The notes below the pieces were generated by a model, which made no database searches, was not told where the DNA came from, and saw nothing but the letters and a program-made list of their open reading frames with translations. From positions 51,999-115,998 of the forward strand of contig NZ_BMVB01000022.1 in NCBI RefSeq assembly GCF_014650495.1: a DNA stretch of 64,000 nt, written 5' to 3'. Source of the DNA: Streptomyces cinnamoneus (GTDB lineage: Bacteria; Actinomycetota; Actinomycetes; Streptomycetales; Streptomycetaceae). This document shows positions 57,688 through 64,000 of the stretch, in pieces. A program made the translations under genes and the position numbers. Positions within the stretch are counted from its first letter, which is position 1, and each line of letters starts with the position of its first letter.

Positions 57688-58458
57688 TCACTCCTCCTGG
57701 ACGGGCGTCGCTGTCGCCCACACCGCGTCGAAGCTCTGCGCGTACGTGTCGAAGACCCCTCCGTCACCGTTGCGACGAAGGTGCCAGACGGGCGCTGCGA
57801 ACGCGTTCGCTCCCCAGATGTGGGCGTTGACCAGTAGTTGATCATCTGCCCGGTAGAGGGAGTTGTACAGCGTCGTCCCGTGGGTGCGGATCTCGATGCC
57901 GGGTACCCCGGCCAACGGCCGGTAGTGCATCAGGGCCAGTCGACACCTGGACTCGATGCCGTGGCCGAACCGCTCTTCCTCGCCGCGCTGCCGGACGTTC
58001 TCACTGTTGGCGTCACCCAGCGCGATCCGCACCGAGCATCCTTCAGCGGCTCGCTCACGAAGGAGATCGTTCAGGCGGGGGTACGCCTCGTGCAGGAAGA
58101 CGGCGGCATAGACGAGTACGTCGATGTGTTCGCGGGCTTGAGCGAACAGGTCGGTGTAGCGGGACACCGGAGCGTCCGCGCGCTGGTCGTAGAGCGCGAC
58201 CAGCTCGGGACTGACAGCGCGTGCGGCACGTGCCTGCCGGAGCGCCGGCCAAAGTGCGTGCACGTCTTCTCCTAACGCCTCCGCCGCCTGCACAGCCGTC
58301 GCACGGCGGGGCACACGCCCCTGATTCACCCATCGCTCAACGGACTTGGGATCGACTTCCGTCTTCTCCGCAAGGGTGGCGTACGTCCACCCTCCGGCGG
58401 CCATGGCGGCTCGAAGCCTCTCGTTCGACGTCTCAGTCTCTCCCGGCGTCGGGGACAT
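57688..58458 (-). CDS. XRE-type regulator with PLD-like DUF5919 domain
   Basis: The protein has 256 residues from an ATG at 58458 (no clear ribosome site, possibly leaderless). Residues 10-65 form a helix-turn-helix (RLRAAMAAGGWTYATLAEKTEVDPKSVERWVNQG). The rest matches DUF5919: YTDLFAQAREHIDVLVYAAVFLHEAYPRL, CSVRIALGDANSENVRQRG and VNAHIWGANAFAAPVWHLRR, with a phospholipase-D-like fold but no HKD motif. It is probably a ligand-sensing regulator that controls the downstream NUDIX gene. Upstream GGGACGT repeats (58462 and 58481) may be its binding site. Confidence 0.88.
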   Translation of the reverse strand: MSPTPGETETSNERLRAAMAAGGWTYATLAEKTEVDPKSVERWVNQGRVPRRATAVQAAEALGEDVHALWPALRQARAARAVSPELVALYDQRADAPVSRYTDLFAQAREHIDVLVYAAVFLHEAYPRLNDLLRERAAEGCSVRIALGDANSENVRQRGEEERFGHGIESRCRLALMHYRPLAGVPGIEIRTHGTTLYNSLYRADDQLLVNAHIWGANAFAAPVWHLRRNGDGGVFDTYAQSFDAVWATATPVQEE

Positions 58459-58650
58459 CGCTAGGGACGTTCTACCGCCTACGGGACGTCCCAGAATGGG
58501 GTTTGGGGGAGGTTTCCCCGTCCCGATCACCGGCGCGATCCTCGCTGCGTGAGCGACAGCAGAGCCACATGGGCTCGGGTCTGCCTCGTGTCGGCGACCC
58601 TACCTGCGCTCACGTCACTTATCCGTGCTCTCGAAGGACGGTCGAGACCT

Positions 58651-59080
58651 ATGAGTGGGGCCAGTACGGCTATCAGGTGCGGTGAGACGCGCCGTGTACA
58701 ACGCTGGACGACACACAGACGATCCGTCGGCCTGGCGCGCGATGAGCTGCGCGCGGCGCTGGCGGAGTGGGGGCTGACCGCGATCGAGGAACCGGCGGTG
58801 CTGGTTCTCTCGGAGCTGGTCACAAACGCGATCACCCACGCCTACGTGCGGGGGCGGGACATCGAGACCTCGTTCTGCCGGGGCCCCGAGGGCGTGCGGC
58901 TCGCCGTGGACGACACCGACGAGCGGCGCCACCCCCAGATGCGGACCCCGGGTGAGGCGGGGGGGCCGTGGCCTGGTCCTGGTGGAGGCGCTCTCCGACC
59001 GCTGGGGCGTCAGCGCCCGGCGAGGCGTGGGCAAGTCGGTGTGGGCCGTGATCACCGTGCCGGATGGGAGGTGGCGGTAA
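58651..59080 (+). pseudogene. RsbW-like ATP-binding protein, frameshifted at a run of seven G
   Basis: From an ATG at 58651 the frame encodes a HATPase_c protein with intact N-box VLVLSELVTNAITHA and VRLAVDDTDERRHP. At the G-run 58959-58965 the expected continuation G-RGLVLVEALSDRWGVSARR (the G2 region) is found one frame later, ending at a TAA (59078-59080). Removing one G restores a normal protein of about 142 residues. The next gene starts at the ATG overlapping that TAA, which confirms the ancestral end. It is either a recent mutation, a phase-variable tract or a sequence error. Confidence 0.8.
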
Positions 59081-59277
59081 TGCGTCTGCTGGCGTACATG
59101 CTGCGCAGCGGTGATGTGGTCGATGACGGCCGCGTGCGGCGGGAAGTGAAGGCGGTTCGCGAACGCGGGCGGGACATCGTCGTGGTGTTCAAGGGCGGGG
59201 ACCCGTTGCGTGTCGGCCGCGACCACGAGGTGACGGTTCAGCGCGGCTGGGGGAAGTCCTGGCAGGAGGCCCGCTGA
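59080..59277 (+). CDS. Small conserved protein coupled to the RsbW-like gene
   Basis: The protein has 65 residues. Its ATG (59080) overlaps the restored TAA of the ATPase gene, and its TGA (59275-59277) overlaps the next start. The sequence RLLAYMLRSGDVVDDGRVRREVKAV followed by a DIVVVFKGGDPLRVGRDHEVTV strand pattern suggests a small beta-rich protein. It matches no named family I can give with certainty, but small genes of this type recur after HATPase genes in Streptomyces mobile regions. Confidence 0.7.
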   Translation: MRLLAYMLRSGDVVDDGRVRREVKAVRERGRDIVVVFKGGDPLRVGRDHEVTVQRGWGKSWQEAR

Positions 59278-59528
59278 TGAGCAAGCCAGCGGCCGAGTGG
59301 ATGCTGCACCCGATGGCCCCGTCGCTGAACCCGCCGCGTCATCTCGTCGAGTGCCGGGTGTGCCGGGACTTCTCCGCGCCCGAGCCGGACGCGAGCGACG
59401 CGGACCTGTGGGCCACCAGCCACGCTGAGGCCACTGATCACCAGGATTTCAGGTTCGCGGCGATTGACTACGTCCGGGCCTCACGGATGAGGAGGATCCT
59501 GCCGGACCAGGCGGACGACGTCGGCTGA
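59277..59528 (+). CDS. Small protein, DUF7848-like
   Basis: The protein has 83 residues from an ATG at 59277 in an ATGA overlap with the preceding gene. It contains HLVECRVCRDFSAPEPDASDADLWATSHAEATDHQDFRF, with a Cys pair (ECRVC) followed by W and spaced His residues, like a small zinc-binding protein. The pattern resembles DUF7848 as I recall it. Operon with the frameshifted ATPase. Confidence 0.65.
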   Translation: MSKPAAEWMLHPMAPSLNPPRHLVECRVCRDFSAPEPDASDADLWATSHAEATDHQDFRFAAIDYVRASRMRRILPDQADDVG

Positions 59529-59844
59529 ACGACGGTTCCGCCTCCTCGACTCCTTCGACGCGACCGCTCATGAGCGGCGTCCGTCCTAATTCGCCGACTC
59601 ACGGGCGGAACGGCTCACCGCGTCGGAGGGAGCAAGCGGTCCGGTTCCTCAGCTCCCCTGGGGAACCGGACCGCACCACAAACAGCAGAACCGGACCACC
59701 CCACATTCCTTGGCGGGCCTGGGGGCGGTCCGGCAGGGAATCACGGGTGACCCCGGTGCCGATGGTACCGGGGCTCTCGTCGTGCGTTGCTGGCCTGCGC
59801 CCCTTTCCTTGATCAGTTATCAGCCAAGACTGAAGGGGTGGAAG
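59529..59844. other. Intergenic region with a weak hairpin
   Basis: About 316 nt without a credible gene. GAACCGGACCGCACCACAAA and GAACCGGACCACCCCACATT (near 59656 and 59691) are a short direct repeat. CCCCGGT (59751-59757) and ACCGGGG (59767-59773) form a 7-bp hairpin that may terminate the small-gene operon. Confidence 0.4.
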
Positions 59845-60138
59845 ATGTCTGCGTCGGGTGAAGAGGCATTCGAGGTGACGGGCTGCGAGTTCGACCCGGA
59901 TGCCGTGCTCTGGGTGCGCGGCGTGGACTACGTCAGCGGCTGGCGCGAGGCCCGCGACGCTGCGGAAGAGCTGACCGGCGCCCTTGCCGCTGCCGGTCTG
60001 GATACGGCGGGCCTGGTGAGCTCGGCGCAGACCCGTGCGGACGGGTCGGGGGTGGTGCGTCTGCTGTGGCCGGCGGAGACCGTGAGGGCGGTGGCGGACC
60101 TCGTCCGGAGCGCCGGTGAGCTGCGGCGGGCCGGATGA
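59845..60138 (+). CDS. Small protein of unknown function
   Basis: The protein has 97 residues from an ATG at 59845 with AAGGGGTGGAAG upstream. It is acidic at the start (FEVTGCEFDPDAVLWVRGVDY), then has an Ala-rich helix (GWREARDAAEELTGALAAAGLD), a strand with GVVRLLWPAETV and a closing helix. No membrane segment. Family not recognised; similar short Ala/Asp-rich proteins are frequent in Streptomyces accessory regions. Confidence 0.65.
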   Translation: MSASGEEAFEVTGCEFDPDAVLWVRGVDYVSGWREARDAAEELTGALAAAGLDTAGLVSSAQTRADGSGVVRLLWPAETVRAVADLVRSAGELRRAG

Positions 60139-60226
60139 GGTGGCTTGCCATGCGTCACAAGCGCCGCCAGCCTGGCCAAGCCCTGAATGGGCAGCGTCAG
60201 GCATCCTCTACGTGTCGTCCTGGCCA

Positions 60227-60823
60227 TCAGAACTTGTAAGTGAAGTGGGCCGTCTTGAATAGCCCCGGAGTGACATCCACGTTCACGTACGTCGGCTTCT
60301 TCTCCGTCGAGAAGCCGAACGTCATCTTCGTGGTCTGGCCAGGAGCAAGGGTGCCGCCGTTCAGCATGCCGACGTTGTTCACGCTGTCGACGATCTCCTT
60401 GGTTGCGCCGCCATCGGTGGCGGCCTTGATGGTGGCGAGATTGAGGTCGATGTCCTTGTCGCCGTTGTTGGTAAAGGTCACCCGAACCTTGTAGTTGAAC
60501 GCGTCGGTGGAGGCAGCGGTCTCGTCCGGAGAGTACTTCTCCGGGATGCCTGGGGCGACCTCCAGGCCGTTGTTGAGCTTCACGATGTCCCTGCCGAGCG
60601 TCGCCGACTTACCGTCGTCGACCCCCTTGCCCGACACCTTCTTCGGCTGACCACTCACCTCATCGTCGACCGCCTTGCCCACGCCCACGACTAATGCCGT
60701 GCAGCCCGCGAAGGCCAAGGCCATCACACCGGCCAGCACGAGCAGCAGGATCTTCGTCGTAGACATGCGCTTCTTGGGCGCGGGGTTCGTCCACTGGGGC
60801 TGAGACATCTGGGGCTGAGACAT
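60227..60823 (-). CDS. Membrane-anchored protein with immunoglobulin-like extracellular domain
   Basis: The protein has 198 residues from an ATG at 60823 (MSQPQMSQPQWTNP). A short Pro/Gln-rich cytoplasmic part precedes a membrane helix (TKILLLVLAGVMALAFAGCTALVVGVG, which also holds a Cys). A linker and a beta-sandwich domain follow (YKVRVTFTNNGDKDIDLNLATI, LAPGQTTKMTFGFSTEKKPTYVNVDV), similar to DUF4352-type folds. Extracellular role unknown. The gene stands alone between the small-gene operon and the recombinase. Confidence 0.75.
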   Translation of the reverse strand: MSQPQMSQPQWTNPAPKKRMSTTKILLLVLAGVMALAFAGCTALVVGVGKAVDDEVSGQPKKVSGKGVDDGKSATLGRDIVKLNNGLEVAPGIPEKYSPDETAASTDAFNYKVRVTFTNNGDKDIDLNLATIKAATDGGATKEIVDSVNNVGMLNGGTLAPGQTTKMTFGFSTEKKPTYVNVDVTPGLFKTAHFTYKF

Positions 60824-61048
60824 GAGGTCTTTCTCGCAAGTCGGATCGGTCCGAGAGCATGACTCGCCCCAGGACGGCGGGGCGGATGGATCACCGCGTA
60901 CAGATAACGCGGACGGGCTCGGCACGACCCGGCCGGTCGAGTCAAAAAGTTCACAAAGTCCGCTGACTCGCCAGACGACGCGGCTTGTAAGGGCTGGCAG
61001 TTACCCGGCTGGCGGGCGAACTCTTGCACTAACGCCCAGCGAGTCCTG

Positions 61049-62101
61049 TTACGGAACCAGCGAGCAGCCTCTATGCGCACCTACGGCCCAGATCACGGTC
61101 AGCCGGACGCTTGGCCACGACGACACGCGAGCTGAGCGGAGCGCCCTCACCGCGCCCGGCCACATCGCGGCAGCTGCCCGCTCCCCCTCAGCCACCGCCG
61201 GGCAGTGCGGTCTCCTTACAAGAATGCCCGAGAGTAGATAGGTGCGTCCGCTGCCGTGGTGCTTGCGCCTGGTCGGGTCGCTCAGCAGCGCCCGCAAGCG
61301 ATCCGAGTCCTCATGGCTGATGATTCCGGGCCACACGGCATCGCTGACGATCTCCCCCAGCAACGGACGAGTGCCCTCCCACGAACTACGCGGCGTGTGT
61401 TCACGGCGCCCGCTGATCCGTGCGGACGCGAGCACGCGACGCATCCCACTGGGCTTCCACGGAATCCCGAGAACGGTGACGACGCCCCGCCCCTTCCAGT
61501 CTCGGCAGATGCTCGCCAGGCTCTCCCCCGTGAGTGTCCGACGAGCCGCCTCCCGCACGTACTCCGCTTCGCTCTCGCAAATGGTCATTCGGTCGTCCTC
61601 GTAACCGAACGATCGCTTGCCGCCACCGGCCACCTTCCCCGCTTCCGCGGCCTGGCGGCGCTGTCTCTGCTGACGTGCGGCCTTGTGCTCGGCCTCGTGG
61701 CGGGCTGCGGCGCCCAGCATCCGGGCGATCATGCGGCCTGTCGGAGTGGCCAGGTCGATTTCACCGCTGACCGTCGCCAGCTCCAGCCCGCGCCTGTCCG
61801 CTAAGTCGATCACGTCTTCCAGTTCACGCGGTGAGCGCGTGAGGCGGTCCACGTGCCAGCACACGACCGCGTCGACAAGCCCTTGGCCGATGTCCTCCAG
61901 GAGCTCCTGCCACTTCGGCCGGGGCGCCCCCGAATACGAGCTGACGTCGTTGTCCGGGTAGACGTCGACGACGTCCCACCCCTTACGGGCGCACAGCGCC
62001 CTGCAGTCCTCTTCCTGGCGCGCGATGCCCAGACCGGCTCCGCCCCGGTCCTGGCTGATCCGTACGTAGATCGCGGCTCGTGTCACCTTGAGAGTCGTCA
62101 T
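61049..62101 (-). pseudogene. Large serine recombinase with decayed C-terminus
   Basis: The open frame has 350 residues. The N-terminal resolvase domain is intact: catalytic Ser 16 in IYVRISQDRGGAGLGIARQ, VDAVVCWHVDRLTRSP and GRMIARMLGAAARHEAEHK. The recombinase domain follows (GKRSFGYEDD, GESLASICRDWKGRGV). After YLLSGIL the usual Cys4 zinc ribbon and long coiled coil, together about 120-200 residues, are replaced by unrelated sequence (VRRPHCPAVAEGERAAA) before the stop. This indicates truncation or frameshift. It was probably the integrase of the element that brought in this region, now inactive. Confidence 0.8.
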
Positions 62102-62175
62102 GGGTCACATGGCTACACCCCCGTGGGGGACGGGCGTGAGTTGCCCGATCGGCATCGCCGAGGCGCCGTCCCCGG

Positions 62176-62667
62176 ATGCTTGAGGCGCCGCGCACGACGC
62201 GGTACCGGTTGCTTCGGGGCCCGTGGGGCATCTGGATCGCGCTGACGGCATCGGCGACGGCGACGCCCGGGCCGCCGGCTCGCGGTGAGCAGGTCGCGGA
62301 CGGGGTATGGCTCGACGCCGGCCCCGTCCTCGCCCATCCCCCCACGGACCATGAGGGCAAGCGCCTGTCCCCCGCCGAAGCGACCTGGCTCCACCACGGC
62401 CTGACCCTGGCCGCCCCGGCCCTCACGACTGCCGCACCGGGCCCGCACACCCTCATCACGGTTCACCGCGTGCAGTTCCCCGAAGCGGACTACCAGCCGG
62501 AGGCTCTGGCGGCGGCACTCCTCCACTGGACGGAACAGGAATTCGACCTGCCGCCTCACGCGGTATCCGTCGCCTTCGACCGTCCCGCCAACCGCTACGT
62601 CTACGAGTGGGCGGCACGTAGGCGATCACATGGCGCGGGTCGGTGTAGGTGCCGACCAGCCCCGTGA
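62176..62667 (+). CDS. Unknown protein whose 3' end runs into the NUDIX relic
   Basis: The protein has 163 residues from an ATG at 62176. The first 147 residues look like a real domain (RYRLLRGPWGIWIALTASAT, LHHGLTLAAPALTTAAPGPHTLI, VHRVQFPEADYQPEALAAAL, FDRPANRYVYEWAAR). The last 16 codons lie inside the relic at 62618-62750, so the native C-terminus has probably been replaced. Family unknown. It is divergent from the recombinase by 74 nt. Confidence 0.6.
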   Translation: MLEAPRTTRYRLLRGPWGIWIALTASATATPGPPARGEQVADGVWLDAGPVLAHPPTDHEGKRLSPAEATWLHHGLTLAAPALTTAAPGPHTLITVHRVQFPEADYQPEALAAALLHWTEQEFDLPPHAVSVAFDRPANRYVYEWAARRRSHGAGRCRCRPAP

Positions 62668-62750
62668 TCTCCACGTCCAGGCGCGATCCGGACCGAGCCT
62701 CCTTCGGCGGCCCGTTCGGTGAAGCGGGACACCGCAACGTCCGCGCGCTG
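62618..62750 (-). pseudogene. Collapsed relic of a second NUDIX/DUF5919 gene pair
   Basis: 62618-62681 matches 57413-57476 inside the NUDIX gene at 60 of 64 positions. 62681-62714 matches 58020-58053 in the DUF5919 gene at about 30 of 34, and 62715-62750 matches 58150-58185 at about 32 of 36. The order and strand are the same as in the intact pair, so the relic equals that pair with two internal deletions of about 543 and 96 nt. Confidence 0.85.
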
Positions 62751-62859
62751 ACCGCCCACACCGTCCGCCCAGTCGGCCTCACTGTCAGTGCTCCGTGTCA
62801 TCATGCGGGCGCGTCCCTGGGGAGTGGGCCGCGGACTACTGATTGACAAGGGGTTGGGG

Positions 62860-63927
62860 ATGGGTGCGGGTACGGAGCCGGACGGCTCGTCCAGGTCCGA
62901 CGAGGAGTGGGAGCGGTTTCTGCGCGAGTCGGTGGCGGGTGTCGCCGACGCGCCCAAGGAGCCGTCGGCGCGGGCCCGCGATGTGGCAAAGCGGCTGCGC
63001 GCGGAGCCCGACCGCGGCCCGGAGGGCTGGCGCAGCTACACGCCCGCGCAGCCCAAGCGGCGCACGGGCTGGTACGTGGTCGGGCTGCTGGCCTCGCTGG
63101 TGCTGCTGGTGGTGGCGCTCGCGCCGGGGCGGATAGTGGACCTGTTCGCCGGCGCCGACGCCCCGACCCAGGCGCCACCGGCGGAGGCGGCCCAACGCCC
63201 CACCATGGACGAGCCGTTCCGCGGCTCGCCGGCGGCGAGCTGGGCGAACGGAGCGGCGGGGATCACCGTGCCGAAGGCCGGGGCGGTCGGCTGGATGAGC
63301 GCGGCCGAGGTCGAGCGGGCCCTCGCCCGCAGCCGGGACTTCCTCGTCGCGTCCGGCCTGGACCGCGAGGTGCTGCGGGGCGAGAGCCCCGAGAAGGCGA
63401 TTGCACTGATCAACCCGCACCAGAAGGACGTCCAAGACCTTCTGAAGACCGCTTTCCGGGCCCCGAGCGAGAAGAACGACCCTCTCCTCCTCTTCAGCCG
63501 CTTCCAGCCCTCCCGCACCCGCCTGGTCGGCGACGTCGTGAAGACCCGGGGCCAGCTCACCTACCGGGAGGGAGAGAGCGGCGCGCTCCAGGTGACCGCC
63601 GACGTCACCTTCGTCTACCCGGTCACCCGCGCGGACGCGGGCGGCGGCGACGAGATCGTGCGCACGATCGTCCGGCGCGAGCTGGTCCTGAACTGGGACG
63701 ACCCCGACAAGGTGATCACCGAGCCGGGCACGTTCTCGATCGTCTCGCACAAGTACCACATGACCAACGGCGGCTGCGGCGCCCCCACGGGCTACTTCAC
63801 CCCGCCCTTCGGCACGGACCGCCGGGCGGACGGAGCCGGCACGGAGGTCGACCCGTACGACCGCAGCGCGCCGGTCGGGCGGGGCGAGTCCTCCGGGGAC
63901 GAGTGCGAGAGGGCGACGCGGTCCTAG
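62860..63927 (+). CDS. Membrane-anchored protein of unknown function
   Basis: The protein has 355 residues from an ATG at 62860 behind AAGGGG. The N-terminal cytoplasmic domain (about 70 residues, DEEWERFLRESVAGVADAPKEPSARARD) precedes one membrane helix (WYVVGLLASLVLLVVALAPG). A long extracellular domain follows (VGWMSAAEVERALARSRDFLVASGLDREVLRG, LTYREGESGALQVTADVTFVYPV) and a Cys-containing tail. It resembles conserved Streptomyces envelope proteins without known function. Its stop codon TAG is immediately followed by the end of another IS, in a CTAG context. Confidence 0.8.
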   Translation: MGAGTEPDGSSRSDEEWERFLRESVAGVADAPKEPSARARDVAKRLRAEPDRGPEGWRSYTPAQPKRRTGWYVVGLLASLVLLVVALAPGRIVDLFAGADAPTQAPPAEAAQRPTMDEPFRGSPAASWANGAAGITVPKAGAVGWMSAAEVERALARSRDFLVASGLDREVLRGESPEKAIALINPHQKDVQDLLKTAFRAPSEKNDPLLLFSRFQPSRTRLVGDVVKTRGQLTYREGESGALQVTADVTFVYPVTRADAGGGDEIVRTIVRRELVLNWDDPDKVITEPGTFSIVSHKYHMTNGGCGAPTGYFTPPFGTDRRADGAGTEVDPYDRSAPVGRGESSGDECERATRS

Positions 63928-64000
63928 GCCGTGTCCGCAAAGTCGTTGTGCTCGTTGGTGGTGTGTGGTTCGTCGGCATGAGTTAACCGATCAGGCGTGG
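63928..64000 (+). mobile_element. Left end of a second IS5-type element, cut by the window
   Basis: GGCCGTGTCCGCAAAG starts directly after the TAG stop of the previous gene (CTAG at 63924-63927, a typical IS427-group target). GGCCGTGTCC-type termini are common in Streptomyces IS5 elements. A transposase start follows 37 nt inside. Confidence 0.65.
63965..64000 (+). CDS. IS5-type transposase, N-terminal fragment at the window edge
   Basis: Only 12 codons are visible: GTG at 63965 gives VVRRHELTDQAW, a start frequently seen in IS5-family transposases of Streptomyces. The rest lies beyond the window. The leucine is encoded by TTA, the rare bldA-dependent codon. Confidence 0.65.
   Translation, partial: MVRRHELTDQAW

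Noticed and set aside
1..64000. CRISPR arrays, rRNA and tRNA genes
   Set aside because: No regularly spaced short identical repeats with unique spacers, no rRNA-like stretches and no tRNA cloverleaf with GTTCGAATC-type arms were found by eye. The tandem repeats seen are gene-tail copies or TPR codons.

Overview
The window looks like a chromosomal segment of a Streptomyces or a very close actinomycete. GC content is high throughout, with G/C-ending codons and frequent GTG/TTG starts after GGAGG-type ribosome sites. The gene families also fit: a mycothiol amidase (mca), DUF4307, Scr1-type regulators with small DUF397-like partners, a Streptomyces-type Tad pilus locus, and GTP-dependent PEPCK. 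Family assignments come from reading the translations; no database search was possible.

Layout. 1-6.5 kb: AI-2E-type permease (cut by the left edge), secreted lytic transglycosylase with a long leader, PhoH ATPase, uppS followed by three extra tandem copies of its own 3' end, and an aldo/keto reductase. 7-8.9 kb: a TetR regulator and an MFS exporter, each preceded by the same 18-bp operator-like site. 8.9-11.3 kb: prepilin peptidase, DUF192 protein and a surface protein. 11.4-17.8 kb: an accessory signalling cluster (STAND ATPase with TPRs, degenerate RsbW-like ATPase, Scr1-type regulator with DUF397-like partner, cupin, HTH/coiled-coil regulator, small membrane protein). 18.5-28.4 kb: a Tad/Flp pilus locus on the minus strand that includes a CpaE-TadE fusion. 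28.5-38.6 kb: secreted hydrolases (GH18 chitinase with a DasR-like site, trypsin-like protease, M14 carboxypeptidase), a D-amino-acid operon, an AlaA-type aminotransferase and small secreted or unknown proteins. 38.6-54.6 kb: housekeeping and redox genes (pckG, TrhA, YyaL-like thioredoxin protein, mca with a SigR-like promoter, greA, DrrAB-type ABC exporter, threonine ammonia-lyase, MarR, metB, msrA).

54.6-63.9 kb is an accessory island. It opens with a complete IS5-family element that landed exactly on the msrA stop codon, flanked by TAA on both sides. It contains two AT-richer genes, a NUDIX/DUF5919 pair, a frameshifted RsbW-like ATPase followed by overlapping small genes, a C-terminally decayed serine recombinase, and a collapsed relic of a second NUDIX/DUF5919 pair. 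At the right edge another IS5-type element starts directly after the stop codon of the last complete gene.

The most unusual pattern is repeated tandem duplication of gene 3' ends including the stop codon (uppS, cpaB, metB, and the TetR gene near 42.5 kb). The best candidates for an undescribed system are the STAND/TPR signalling cluster at 11.4-17.8 kb and the small genes in the IS-bounded island.
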